A stretch of DNA of 58,502 nt from CADCVW01 sp035644935. Its GTDB lineage: Bacteria; Pseudomonadota; Alphaproteobacteria; Sphingomonadales; Sphingomonadaceae. Shown here one piece after another: positions 30,935 to 39,336 of the stretch; the first letter of the stretch is position 1; each line of letters opens with the position of its first letter. The translations under genes and the position numbers were made by a program. The stretch is taken from contig DASQNO010000061.1 of assembly GCA_035644935.1 (NCBI GenBank), forward strand, positions 1 to 58,502, read 5' to 3'. The notes under the pieces are model-generated. The model was not told the origin of the DNA. It was given only the letters and a program-made list of their open reading frames with translations, and made no database searches.

Positions 30935-33598
30935 CTATTTCATCGAGCCAGGCCGGACGGTACCTAGATTCACCAAGCCATCAGAGGCCGCAGGAACACC
31001 GAACTCCAAGCTGCGGTCGATGGTACCGTTTGGTGCATATGTCTCGACCAGATAACGCCGACCCGGCAACAGACCCGATATGGCAAAGCGACCGACCGAG
31101 TTGGTGAAGAATGGAAGCGGCTGCGGGGAGTCACCTTTACGAAGCTCTAGCAAGGACACGCGGCCGCCAATCAACGCAACGGGCCGTCCGGGCGTGAGCT
31201 CAAGCGTTCCGGTTGCGCTCACGAAAGCGTCAGTGCCGACGCGTAACGCGTAGCCGCTTCGGTAAGGCGGGCGCACCCGAAGGACCCCGGAGCCGGTATC
31301 GTACCCGCTAGGCGGATCTTCCACCGCGTACTGGACGGATTGTGTCACATATGAACCGAGGAAGTTGTTGACGGCGGCGCCCAGGATACCGCTCCGCCCG
31401 ATATAATCATTCTGTGCCAACGACTGCCCGGCGACGACGCTGCGCTTGCCAAGGTTCTTGTGCGGGTACAGCAACATGAAGCTGTCGTTGATCCGCCTGC
31501 CGATACCGAAAGCTCTATCGGCGAACGCGAGTGTGGTGCCGACGCGCGCCGTGGTAGCGTTGATAGCCCCGAACTGCTGAAGGCTCGGTCCCAGACTAGC
31601 ATGACTGATATTCGCATCGAACCTGTTGCCTGAGTAGCCGGCGAAGCCAGCCGCGCGAACACTGCCGTCTTGATGTGCAGCCACTCCGCCAAAGCTCACG
31701 CTGTTGAGTTCGTTGAGGCCGCTTTGACTGTATGACAGCTCCGCGAGATTATCGCGCGTCTCGTAACGAGCCTCTGCACGGCGGCGGAAGCTTGGTTGAA
31801 AGACAACGCCGACAGTCGCGCTGAAGCCGTCGCTCCCAAAGGAGGAGGGAAACTTTGCGTAGTCAACACCGGCCCGAACCGTCCACCGATCATCTAGCCG
31901 ATGAAAGCCAGTGAGCCCAAGTCGATAGCTGTCTCCCACGATGCCGCGCCCACGCAGATAGGAGCCGGTGCCAGTGGCGATGAACCTTTGACTGAACTGC
32001 CGCGTGTATTGCCCGCTGACCGTGAACTTGGCTGCGTTGAACCCCACTGGATTGCCAAGCGTGGTGAAATCAGGTGAATTGTAATCGGCGCGAAGCGTAA
32101 AGTTGTCAGCTAGGCCCGCGCGATCGAAGAACTGGTCGAAGCTAACGCCCAAAGCTAAGCCTTGGCCGGACCTTTTGGAATTGCTTGCAGCACCATCCAC
32201 AAGAACGCGAGTGCCGCGGCCAATCAGAAATTGCGTTTGCCGCGTCAGCGTTTGGACCTCTTCGCTGGCCTGCAAGCCAACGCCGACTGCGGGACGATTC
32301 AAGTAGGCTTTTCGGAAGTAACCCGTAAACGCCACGGCACCGCGATAATCGGGCGCCCGCCCGAACTCCCGGCTAGTGCGACCCAGATAAGCACCATATT
32401 CATAATCGCCGGGGTCGAGATCGATCGGGTCCAGATACGCCTGGTATGAAAGATTTTGCACCGATCCGGTGTTGTCGCGCACCTCGATCTGAACGTCGTT
32501 GCTGCCGGTAAGCAGCGGTAGAGAGCTATAATCGTAGCGGCCGGGCTGGAGCCGAACTTCTCGGTAGAGACTTCCGTTGCGCGTGAAGCGCACCGTTGAC
32601 TCCCGTTGAAGGACAAGTTGCCGGTTGTTCTGTAGAATGGCCGACCTGAACGTGTTGAAGCGCCGTTGTTGTCGTACGACGCCGACACCGCCCAACTGAG
32701 TGTAGGATTGCTGGCCACGGACCTCCGGATCAAGATCGCCTACATACCAGCGTCGATAGTGTTCCGGTTGGTCGTAGACCAGTCGGGCATAGTTGCGCTG
32801 GAAACGATACTGATCGCCCTCCAGTCCAAATTCCTGCCCGAATTGTGCGTCGCCTTCAAAAACGAAACGACCGAGGCGGAGCGCGCCGTCGAAGTTGAGA
32901 GTCGGAGGATCGACTTGCTTCGCCTCCCATACATAAGTTTGCACGAGGTTTAGATTGAGGTACCCGGAGAAACGCGCAGGCGTGAGCGAGATGTCGTTGA
33001 GATCGTCTCGTGGCGGAGCGAACAGGCTCCGAACCGCGCGCTGTTCCCCCGCGATTTCCACCACGACCACCGCTAAAGTGCTGGCGTCATAGCTCAGGCG
33101 CACGCCTGTGTCGCTCAAGTCATCGGGAACGAAGCTTTGTCGATCGCCAAGCCGCGCAGCGATACTCGCCAGCGCCTGTTCGTTGAGGACGTTTCGCATC
33201 AGTTGAAGGAAAGCAGCGGTTTCGAGCAAGAAACGGTCGTCCGCCGTCAGCAGCATCGGGATGTCACCAAGACTGCGGCTCTGAAACGTCAGCGGTACCG
33301 TCATCTCGATATCGCGTTTGTACGGATTGATGTCGGGTCGCCCGTGGGGACCGATCGGCACCTGCGGCAGTTCCGCTTCGGGTTGAGCTGGCAGCGGCAC
33401 GGCAGCTTGAGGTGGCCCGTCGCGGTCGCGGGTCTGCGCATCGCCGGCGGGCGGCGATCGCACCGGCGATTGCGGCAACGGCACCGTCACCTGTGCACTC
33501 GCGGTGCCAGAGGATAGCGCCGGCAAGGCCGCTGAGGACAAGAGGAGCGATGTCCCCGTCCCGTTTTTCGAACCAGTCGCGCGTGGCGACTCGCTCAC
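30935..33598 (-). CDS. Outer-membrane usher (FimD/PapC-like)
   Basis: 887 residues starting at GTG 33598, with a hydrophobic signal-like segment (LLLSSAALPALSSGTASAQ) and a Pro/Gln-rich linker. The usher N-domain and barrel are recognisable: RFSGYLNLNLVQTYVWEAKQ, a region FRSAILQNNRQLVLQRESTV, and RYDYSSLPLLTGSNDVQIEV resembling the plug segment, then many beta strands with alternating residues, and C-terminal domains (GRVSLLELRKG, FAISGLLPGRRYLVETYAPN). It would form the pore and assembly site for surface fibres. It is the first gene of an operon with two SCPU-like proteins. No chaperone gene is in the operon or in the neighbouring genes. Confidence 0.82.
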   Translation of the reverse strand: MSESPRATGSKNGTGTSLLLSSAALPALSSGTASAQVTVPLPQSPVRSPPAGDAQTRDRDGPPQAAVPLPAQPEAELPQVPIGPHGRPDINPYKRDIEMTVPLTFQSRSLGDIPMLLTADDRFLLETAAFLQLMRNVLNEQALASIAARLGDRQSFVPDDLSDTGVRLSYDASTLAVVVVEIAGEQRAVRSLFAPPRDDLNDISLTPARFSGYLNLNLVQTYVWEAKQVDPPTLNFDGALRLGRFVFEGDAQFGQEFGLEGDQYRFQRNYARLVYDQPEHYRRWYVGDLDPEVRGQQSYTQLGGVGVVRQQRRFNTFRSAILQNNRQLVLQRESTVRFTRNGSLYREVRLQPGRYDYSSLPLLTGSNDVQIEVRDNTGSVQNLSYQAYLDPIDLDPGDYEYGAYLGRTSREFGRAPDYRGAVAFTGYFRKAYLNRPAVGVGLQASEEVQTLTRQTQFLIGRGTRVLVDGAASNSKRSGQGLALGVSFDQFFDRAGLADNFTLRADYNSPDFTTLGNPVGFNAAKFTVSGQYTRQFSQRFIATGTGSYLRGRGIVGDSYRLGLTGFHRLDDRWTVRAGVDYAKFPSSFGSDGFSATVGVVFQPSFRRRAEARYETRDNLAELSYSQSGLNELNSVSFGGVAAHQDGSVRAAGFAGYSGNRFDANISHASLGPSLQQFGAINATTARVGTTLAFADRAFGIGRRINDSFMLLYPHKNLGKRSVVAGQSLAQNDYIGRSGILGAAVNNFLGSYVTQSVQYAVEDPPSGYDTGSGVLRVRPPYRSGYALRVGTDAFVSATGTLELTPGRPVALIGGRVSLLELRKGDSPQPLPFFTNSVGRFAISGLLPGRRYLVETYAPNGTIDRSLEFGVPAASDGLVNLGTVRPGSMK

Positions 33599-33605
33599 TT
33601 TTGAG

Positions 33606-33851
33606 TTAACGTTTTGTTAAACCTTCCTTGTTCTGCTCGCATCCCCAATGTTGGGTAGTTGGGTCCTTCAAAAGGGAGGATCTTTGTTTTATCCAGCTCG
33701 GGCGAGCGGTCGCAATTCCTAACACGTTGATTACTAGCAAGTTCTCTGGGTGCGGGAAGCTCCTCGCCTGTTTCACTGTCCCTAAACGAAACAGTCGCGA
33801 TGGTGCAATCCACGCGTGTAGCCGTCTTCGACTCCCTTAACATTTCGTTTA
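33606..33851. promoter_or_regulatory. AT-richer divergent control region with a repeated motif
   Basis: TTAACGTTTTGTTAA (33606-33620, just before the usher start) and TTAACATTTCGTTTA (33837-33851, before the LuxR gene) agree at 12 of 15 positions. A further TTTCGTTTA lies in reverse at 33783-33791, and CTGTTTC/GAAACAG (33768-33774, 33788-33794) form a hairpin or operator. No gene is supported in this 290-nt gap. Confidence 0.45.
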
Positions 33852-33890
33852 CTGAAGCCTCGTTGCAGGCTCGTGTCGAGGGTGAGGGGA

Positions 33891-34496
33891 ATGACCAGCT
33901 CCGCTACCGCTTTTGAAAGTTTTGAAAGTACGCCCGAGGAACCGACCTCTGTCCTTCTTCTACGATGGCTTGCTGGAGAGCCGGTGGCCCGCCTTCTGGT
34001 GGCTCCCGATCGAACCGTTCTGTGGATAAGCGAAGCCGCGGCCGAACTGCTCGATGGCTCGTCCGAGTTGTGCCAGCGGGACGGCTTACTAGTCGCGGCA
34101 GACGCTACGCGCACAAGCCAGTTGGACACGTTCCTGAGTGGCGTAGGCGCAGAGGGTGCCTTCCTGTGCATCAAGGATGACAAATGCGGATATCTGCTCA
34201 TCTGTGCTCGGCCGATTGAGGCAGGAGAGATGCCGGTCATTGGCTTGCGGCTCTGCTCTGGCGCAGCCCATCATCAGCCGGTTTATGCCGGTTATTCAGT
34301 GCCGTTTGCCTTGACCTGCGCGGAGGAGCGCGTGGTCAGCGCCTTGCTTTCAGGCAGAACGGCGGAGCAGATGTCTTCGGCGACCGGTCCATCTTTGGAA
34401 ACCGTTCGTACTCACATCAAGAATGTTTATGCGAAGGTCGGCGTCGCAAGCCGCGAAGCGCTGTTCTTCAGGCTTGCTCCCTTCCGCGTGTGGTGA
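33891..34496 (+). CDS. LuxR-type regulator with PAS-like sensor part
   Basis: 201 residues from ATG 33891, with GAGGG 8 nt upstream; GTG 33873 in the same frame is an alternative. The C-terminus is a GerE/LuxR helix-turn-helix (LTCAEERVVSALLSGRTAEQ, SLETVRTHIKNVYAKVGVAS). The N-terminal part (LLVAPDRTVLWISEAAAELL, GAFLCIKDDKCGYLLICARP) reads like a PAS-type sensor; it lacks a receiver domain. It is transcribed away from the usher operon and is the natural candidate to control it. Confidence 0.85.
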   Translation: MTSSATAFESFESTPEEPTSVLLLRWLAGEPVARLLVAPDRTVLWISEAAAELLDGSSELCQRDGLLVAADATRTSQLDTFLSGVGAEGAFLCIKDDKCGYLLICARPIEAGEMPVIGLRLCSGAAHHQPVYAGYSVPFALTCAEERVVSALLSGRTAEQMSSATGPSLETVRTHIKNVYAKVGVASREALFFRLAPFRVW

Positions 34497-34688
34497 CAAA
34501 GACAGGGGGACCCGAAGGAACTCCGGCGGGTCGATCGGCCACTGGCCGGCGCCCTATCTTTTGCGCTGCAAGTTGTTGATCCCGGGGTCTTCTGCCCCGG
34601 TGCGCAGTTCCGCGCGGGCTTTCGAGAACGTTGATCCGGTTGAACTTGATCAGCGGGAAGCGATGGCAGCCGAAGAAGGAGTGTCGGG
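34497..34688. other. Short gene-free leader before the response regulator
   Basis: No gene is supported. It contains AAGGAG at about 34676-34681, 7 nt before the TTG start of the next gene. Confidence 0.5.
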
Positions 34689-35387
34689 TTGGCAGCAAAG
34701 CTGCTCATTGTTGAGGATGACCAAGCTGTCCTGGCGGTGCTGGAGGCGGCGGTGCGATATGGCGGGTTCGCCAGCCTGTCCGTAGGCACCGGGCGCGAGG
34801 CTTTGGCTGAAGTATCGGATGGTGGGTTCGCCGCTGTCCTCCTCGACCTCGGGCTCCCGGACACCACTGGGGACCTCCTGCTGCAGGAGTTGAGGCAGAA
34901 AACGACTATACCGATCTTGGTCGTTTCCGGCCGCGGTACGGAGTCCAGCAAGATCAATGCGTTGGATCTCGGCGCCGATGATTTTATCGAAAAGCCGTTT
35001 CTGCCGGGCGAGCTACTGGCCCGTATCCGCGCCGCCATCCGACGCTCTCCTAGGCATTCTGACCCGCTCACGGCTGAGCGCCTGCCGTTACGGGTTGGCT
35101 CGTTGGTACTGGATCCGCTTGATCGAACGGTTCGTGTCCGCGAGGCTACTGTGCAATTGAACGAAGCCGAACACCGGATTCTTTTCCTGTTAGCGACTGA
35201 GGCGGGTGATCTCGTCTCGCGAGCCGCCTTGCTAAGGGATTTCTACGGAGATGACGCTTCACTTCAAACGAAGATACTTGACGTGTACATCTCGCGACTT
35301 CGCGCCAAGCTCCGTCAGCTGATCCCGGATCGGGAGTTGATTGTGAGTCAACGGGGCGCCGGTTGGTCTTTGGTCCGGGATATCTAG
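34689..35387 (+). CDS. OmpR/PhoB-type response regulator (orphan)
   Basis: 232 residues, start TTG 34689 with AAGGAG 7 nt upstream. The receiver domain holds the acidic pair (VEDDQAV), the phospho-acceptor Asp53 in VLLDLGLPD, Ser80 in VVSGRG and Lys102 in FIEKPFLPGE. The C-terminal winged helix is seen in LNEAEHRILFLLATEAGDLV, DDASLQTKILDVYISRLRAK and REL-IVSQRGAGWSLV. No histidine kinase is next to it. Its closest namesakes are KdpE-like regulators. It follows the LuxR gene in the same direction, so it may act on the same surface-fibre genes, which is inference. Confidence 0.9.
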   Translation: MAAKLLIVEDDQAVLAVLEAAVRYGGFASLSVGTGREALAEVSDGGFAAVLLDLGLPDTTGDLLLQELRQKTTIPILVVSGRGTESSKINALDLGADDFIEKPFLPGELLARIRAAIRRSPRHSDPLTAERLPLRVGSLVLDPLDRTVRVREATVQLNEAEHRILFLLATEAGDLVSRAALLRDFYGDDASLQTKILDVYISRLRAKLRQLIPDRELIVSQRGAGWSLVRDI

Positions 35388-35968
35388 GCTATGACTCAAC
35401 ACCGCACGCCCGCATGACTGCAGAAGAGCCGAGCACTTGGTCACGCTGTCCGACTCGAACCCGCAGCTTGTGGGTCGAAGGCGTCGGCGCACAGCGGATC
35501 TTCGCCAGCGCGCCCTTCGCCAGCAGCTTGCGCTCAGAGACCGTAACCAGGAGTGAACCCCGTCCTGCCTTGCCGCGATGCTCAATTCTGCTGGTCGAAC
35601 CCATTTTCCCGTTCATTGAGCCGCCGCCCTGTATTTCGCGCAAGCACTCCATCATCTTGGCCACGAACTTTGCTAAGGGCCTGATCACTTTGACGGGCTG
35701 CGATGAACCACCGGATCGTACCGGGATTACCGCCCTCCACCAGCTCCAAGATCCCCCGGTTCGTTCTGGCGCGCCTGCATCTTCAAGCCGCGTGCCCCAC
35801 GGCAGTGAACTTTGAAGAAGCCATGGCTGCCCCCGTCCGTTTCCCGCTGGCTCCCTGCTTCGGTGAACCCAATACAGGCATTTGAGCCAGCGACTCGGGG
35901 CCACTCTCTGGCGCGAACCCGGACGCGGTCTGGGCGGGTCTCTTTCTTTGAAGTAGAAGGTGAGCGGC
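35388..35968. other. Gene-poor stretch at the 3' side of tRNA-Gly, possible island remnant
   Basis: No gene can be supported with confidence. On the minus strand a 75-codon frame (35389-35616) begins after a GGCGG-type stretch and has a basic composition, but no family is recognised. The position beside a tRNA 3' end is where genomic islands often insert. Confidence 0.4.
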
Positions 35969-36042
35969 TGGAGCGGGTGAGGGGAATCGAACCCCCGTCA
36001 CTTGCTTGGGAAGCAAGAGCTCTACCATTGAGCTACACCCGC
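35969..36042 (-). tRNA. tRNA-Gly (anticodon CCC)
   Basis: The minus strand folds as a full cloverleaf: acceptor GCGGGTG with CACCCGC, D-arm GTAGCTCAATGGTAGAGC, anticodon stem CTTGC/GCAAG around the loop TTCCCAA (anticodon CCC), and T-arm GGGGGTTCGATTCCCC. The 3' CCA is encoded (complement of 35969-35971), after discriminator base T. Confidence 0.95.
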
Positions 36043-36111
36043 GCGCCGCATTGCCTGTAAGGCAGCCGCTTGTTGCTTGTCGAGGGCGCTTGCGTCGGCA
36101 ATAGGACCGGG

Positions 36112-36900
36112 ATGACCCGGCTTTTCCATGTTTCAGACCTGCACTTCGGCCGCGAGGACAAGGAGGCAGTGGCCTGGTTCGCGCAAGTCGTGCGCGACGA
36201 AATGCCTGACGCGGTGATCTGCACGGGCGATCTGACGATGCGCGCCCGCGCCGCCGAGTTCGAGGCGGCAGGCGATTACCTGGACGACTTGCCCGTGCCG
36301 GTCACCGTCGAGCCGGGCAACCATGACCTGCCCTATTACAATCCGCTGGCCCGCATCTTCAGCCCGTACGGCCGCTTCGGCAAAGTCGAGAAGATGGTCG
36401 AGCGCACGTTGGACCTGCCGAACGTCACGGTCATCCCGCTGCGCACCACGGCGCGGGGACAATGGCGCAAGAACTGGTCGTGGGGCGTCGTCAATCGCGG
36501 CAGTTTGGCGCAGGCGCTTGCGGCGCTGCCCAAGGCCGACCCGGCGCACGTCAAGCTGATCGCCTGCCACCATCCCCTGATCGACAAGGCAGGGCTGCAG
36601 TCGGAAGCGAGGACGCTGCGCGGGCGCGAAGCCGTGGACGCGCTCGCGGCCGCCGGCGCGGACGGCGTGCTGTCCGGCCACGTCCACGACCCGTTCGAGA
36701 TGATCGAAACACGCGGCGCGCGCACAATCCGCCTGATTGGCGCGGGAACGCTGTCGGAGCGGCTGCGCGCAACACCGCCGGGGTTCAACGAGCTCGTCGT
36801 CCACGCCGACCGGACGTTTACCGTCACCGCGCGTTCAATGCGGCCGGACCACAGCGTCGCCAGCAAAGCCGTGCCGCTGGTCGCAGCGGCGCCGCACTAG
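36112..36900 (+). CDS. Calcineurin-type metallophosphoesterase
   Basis: 262 residues from ATG 36112 (MTRLFHVSDLHFG); the frame upstream runs through the tRNA promoter side and is not used. Metal and catalytic motifs are complete: DLHFG, GDLT (VICTGDLTMRARA), GNHD (VEPGNHDLPYY), CHHPLIDK and GHVHDPFEM. Such enzymes hydrolyse phosphodiesters (often cyclic nucleotides, 2',3'-cAMP, or lipid A UDP-sugar in LpxH); this protein shows no membrane part. The gene follows the divergent tRNA by 70 nt and ends at a terminator of the convergent rpsI. Confidence 0.9.
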   Translation: MTRLFHVSDLHFGREDKEAVAWFAQVVRDEMPDAVICTGDLTMRARAAEFEAAGDYLDDLPVPVTVEPGNHDLPYYNPLARIFSPYGRFGKVEKMVERTLDLPNVTVIPLRTTARGQWRKNWSWGVVNRGSLAQALAALPKADPAHVKLIACHHPLIDKAGLQSEARTLRGREAVDALAAAGADGVLSGHVHDPFEMIETRGARTIRLIGAGTLSERLRATPPGFNELVVHADRTFTVTARSMRPDHSVASKAVPLVAAAPH

Positions 36901-36911
36901 GATCGGCGACC

Positions 36912-36950
36912 GAAAACAAAAAGGCGGCCCGGATCGCTCCAGGCCGCCTT
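36912..36950 (-). terminator. Rho-independent terminator of rplM-rpsI
   Basis: Read on the minus strand, AAGGCGGCC (36942-36950 side) pairs perfectly with GGCCGCCTT (36921-36929 side) and is followed by a T-rich tract (TTTTTGTTTTCG). Confidence 0.85.
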
Positions 36951-36992
36951 CGCTTCTTACCCAGGCCGAAGTACCACTTCGGCCTGTTCGCT

Positions 36993-37565
36993 TTACCGCT
37001 TGGAGAATTGGAAGCTGCGGCGGGCCTTGGCCTTGCCGTACTTCTTGCGCTCGACGACGCGCGGATCGCGGGTGAGGAAGCCGGCCTGCTTCACGGCGAC
37101 GCGAAGGCTCGGTTCGTAGCGGGCAAGCGCCTGGCTGATGCCGTGGCGCACCGCGCCGGCCTGACCCGACAAGCCGCCGCCTTTGACGGTGCAGACGACG
37201 TCGTAGCTTTCCCGGCGTTCGGCGACGTCGAACACCTGATTGATGACCAGGCGCAGCGTCGGACGGGCGAAGTAGACTTCCTGGTCGCGACCATTGACGA
37301 TGATCTTGCCGTTGCCGGGCTTCAGCCAAACGCGGGCGACGGCGTCCTTGCGGCGGCCGGTCGCATAGGCGCGGCCCTGCTTGTCGATCTGCTGCTCGCG
37401 CAACACGGCCTGAATGCCCTGCGGCGGCGCCGGCGGGGCATCATCCTCGGCAGGCGCGGCGGCCTCCGTCGCAGGCGATTCGGCGGCTGGCGCTTCCGGC
37501 GCGGCAGGCGGAGGCCCCTGCGTCAGCGCGGCGAGGTCGGCGAGGGATTGGCGATTGTCGGACAT
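36993..37565 (-). CDS. rpsI: Ribosomal protein S9 with N-terminal extension
   Basis: 190 residues. The conserved core from about residue 60 (GRAYATGRRKDAVARVWLKP, GKIIVNGRDQEVYFARPTLR) to the C-terminus (KKYGKAKARRSFQFSKR, the Ser-Lys-Arg tail that reaches the P-site) is full S9. The first 55 residues (TQGPPPAAPEAPAAESPATE...) are Ala/Pro/Glu-rich and probably unfolded, a feature seen in other sphingomonad S9 proteins. rplM starts upstream and its stop overlaps the rpsI start by 1 nt, giving the usual L13-S9 operon. Confidence 0.96.
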   Translation of the reverse strand: MSDNRQSLADLAALTQGPPPAAPEAPAAESPATEAAAPAEDDAPPAPPQGIQAVLREQQIDKQGRAYATGRRKDAVARVWLKPGNGKIIVNGRDQEVYFARPTLRLVINQVFDVAERRESYDVVCTVKGGGLSGQAGAVRHGISQALARYEPSLRVAVKQAGFLTRDPRVVERKKYGKAKARRSFQFSKR

Positions 37566-38044
37566 TAAGCGCCCACCTTGTTCTTGCGATTGAGCGAGGA
37601 GATGTCGAGCGGCTGCGGCGACTGGCCGCCATGCGGATGCTCGGTGCCGTTGTAGAGGTGCAGCGACCGCATCTGGTCGCGGCCCAGTGGACCGCGAGGG
37701 ACCATGCGCTCCACGGCCTTTTCAAGCACACGTTCCGGGAACTTGCCTTCAAGCACCTTGGCGGCAGTGATCGTCTTCAACCCGCCTGGAAAGCCCGTGT
37801 GGCGGTGATATTCCTTTTGAACCGTCTTGCGGCCGGTGAACTTCACCTTGCCCGCGTTGACCACGATGACGTGGTCGCCGCAGTCGACGTGCGGCGTGTA
37901 GTTCGCCTTGTGCTTGCCGCGCAGGATGTTGGCGATGATCGTGGCGACGCGGCCGACGACGAGGTCTTCGCCGTCGATAATGTGCCACTGCTTCTCCACC
38001 TCGCGCGGCTTGGCCGACTTGGTGGTCTTCAAGAGCGCCTTCAT
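37565..38044 (-). CDS. rplM: Ribosomal protein L13
   Basis: 159 residues. It carries the family motifs EKQWHIIDGEDLVVGRVATI and HRHTGFPGGLKTITAAKVLE and the end KLDISSLNRKNK-like (QPLDISSLNRKNKVGA). It binds 23S rRNA early in 50S assembly. The gene leads the two-gene operon with rpsI (stop and start share one base). The short gap to the ctaA terminator suggests its own promoter lies in 38045-38160. Confidence 0.97.
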   Translation of the reverse strand: MKALLKTTKSAKPREVEKQWHIIDGEDLVVGRVATIIANILRGKHKANYTPHVDCGDHVIVVNAGKVKFTGRKTVQKEYHRHTGFPGGLKTITAAKVLEGKFPERVLEKAVERMVPRGPLGRDQMRSLHLYNGTEHPHGGQSPQPLDISSLNRKNKVGA

Positions 38045-38061
38045 GGGCGTTGAACCTCTTC

Positions 38062-38095
38062 ATGCAAAAGAAAACCGCCCGTTCGAGCGGGCGGT
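38062..38095 (-). terminator. Rho-independent terminator of ctaA
   Basis: ACCGCCCG (38074-38081) and CGGGCGGT (38088-38095) form a perfect 8-bp stem with loop TTCGAG. On the minus strand the stem is followed by TTTTCTTTT. Confidence 0.8.
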
Positions 38096-38160
38096 GTCGG
38101 GGAGGGCAATCGCATCGATGGACAAAAAGGTCAAGCATTTCGCCACTTGCGTGTGAGGTA

Positions 38161-39234
38161 CTATGTTACCGTAACCATCTCCCGAGCCGTTGCCGTGCGG
38201 TGGACGCACCAGACCAGACAAGCGAGCAGAATGGCGGCGACGCCCTGATGCGCGGCGGCGATCGGCAGCGCGACGCCGGTCAGCAGCGTCATGATCCCCA
38301 GCAGGATCTGCACCGTCAGCGCGCCGACCAGCGCGACCGCGGGCACCGCGGCCCCGCGCGTCCACGCGGCGCGCGCCACCAGCAGCAGCACGGCCGCCAC
38401 CACGAACGCCAGCCAACGGTGGACGAACTGCACCACCACCGGGTTGTCGACGAGGTTGCGCAGCGCCGGCTCCAGCATCGGCGTGTTCGAAGGGAAGAGG
38501 CTGTCGCCCATCAACGGCCAGCTGTTGAACGCGTAGCCGGCCTCCAGCCCCGCGACATAGGCGCCGAACAGCATCTGCAGCGCCAGCACGGCGAACGCCC
38601 ACACGGCCAGCGTCGACATCCGCGCTGGCCGGGCCGACGCATCCCGATCGAGGCGCAGAAGATCCAGCGCGGTCCACACCAGCGCCGCCAGGATCAGCAG
38701 CGCGTTCAAAAGGTGCACGGCGAGCCGGAGGTGGCTGACCTCCGGCTGGTTGACGAGGCCGGAGGCGACCATCCACCAGCCGATGAAGCCCTGCAGGCCG
38801 CCCAGAACCAGCAGCGCCGTCAAGCGCCAGCCGTAGCCGGCCGGGATCGCGCGGCGGATCGCGAACCAGGCGAAGGGCAGCGCGAAGACGAGCCCGATCA
38901 CGCGGCCGAGCAGCCGGTGCACGTACTCCCAGAAGTAGATGTTCTTGAACTCGGCCAGGCTCATGCCCGTGTTGACCTGTATATATTGCGGCGTCGCCTT
39001 GTAGGCGTCGAACTCCGCCTGCCACGCGGCCTCGCCGATCGGCGGCAGCGTGCCGGACACGGGCGCCCATTCCACGATCGACAGTCCCGATTCGGTCAGC
39101 CGGGTGATCCCGCCCACGACGATCATGCCGAACACGAGCGCCGCCACCGACAGCAGCCAGTTCGCGATCGCCCGCGGCTGGCCCCTGCGACTGGACGGCG
39201 TGGAAGCGGAGGCGGGAAGGGCGGTGCTGGCCAT
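38161..39234 (-). CDS. ctaA: Heme A synthase
   Basis: 357 residues with eight membrane helices. It oxidises the C8 methyl of heme O to make heme A for aa3-type cytochrome oxidase. The four conserved histidine sites are in FWEYVHRLLGRVIGLVF, EVSHLRLAVHLLNALL, VQFVHRWLAFVV and PIAAAHQGVAAILLA. ITRLTESGLSIVEWAPVSG is the family N-terminal signature. It stands alone with its own terminator and diverges from merC. Confidence 0.95.
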   Translation of the reverse strand: MASTALPASASTPSSRRGQPRAIANWLLSVAALVFGMIVVGGITRLTESGLSIVEWAPVSGTLPPIGEAAWQAEFDAYKATPQYIQVNTGMSLAEFKNIYFWEYVHRLLGRVIGLVFALPFAWFAIRRAIPAGYGWRLTALLVLGGLQGFIGWWMVASGLVNQPEVSHLRLAVHLLNALLILAALVWTALDLLRLDRDASARPARMSTLAVWAFAVLALQMLFGAYVAGLEAGYAFNSWPLMGDSLFPSNTPMLEPALRNLVDNPVVVQFVHRWLAFVVAAVLLLVARAAWTRGAAVPAVALVGALTVQILLGIMTLLTGVALPIAAAHQGVAAILLACLVWCVHRTATAREMVTVT

Positions 39235-39288
39235 GACGCGCGATATGGTCGCCCCCGTAACTTTTTTCCAGCGGAGCAGCTTGCGAGT

Positions 39289-39311
39289 GCAATGTTATGT
39301 TGTATCTCGGC
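39289..39311. promoter_or_regulatory. Candidate Zur box upstream of merC-zur
   Basis: GCAATGTTAT (39289-39298) exactly fits the left half of the classical Zur operator G.AATGTTAT; the right half is only about half matched. Position 26 nt before the merC start and a Zur-type gene just downstream support it. Confidence 0.45.
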
Positions 39312-39336
39312 AGATCACGATCTACAGCGGGCCGGC

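Noticed and set aside
33628..33840. 70-codon frame between usher and LuxR genes
   Set aside because: Low-complexity context within a divergent control region with repeated motifs; no conserved pattern or ribosome site.
35389..35904. Minus-strand gene beside the tRNA
   Set aside because: No recognisable family, mixed composition and no good ribosome site; described only as a possible remnant.
38050..39336. Very long plus-strand frame across ctaA and rplM
   Set aside because: It is antisense to clear core genes, Arg/Gln/His-rich and without any family pattern; only its last part (from 39337) is the real merC gene.
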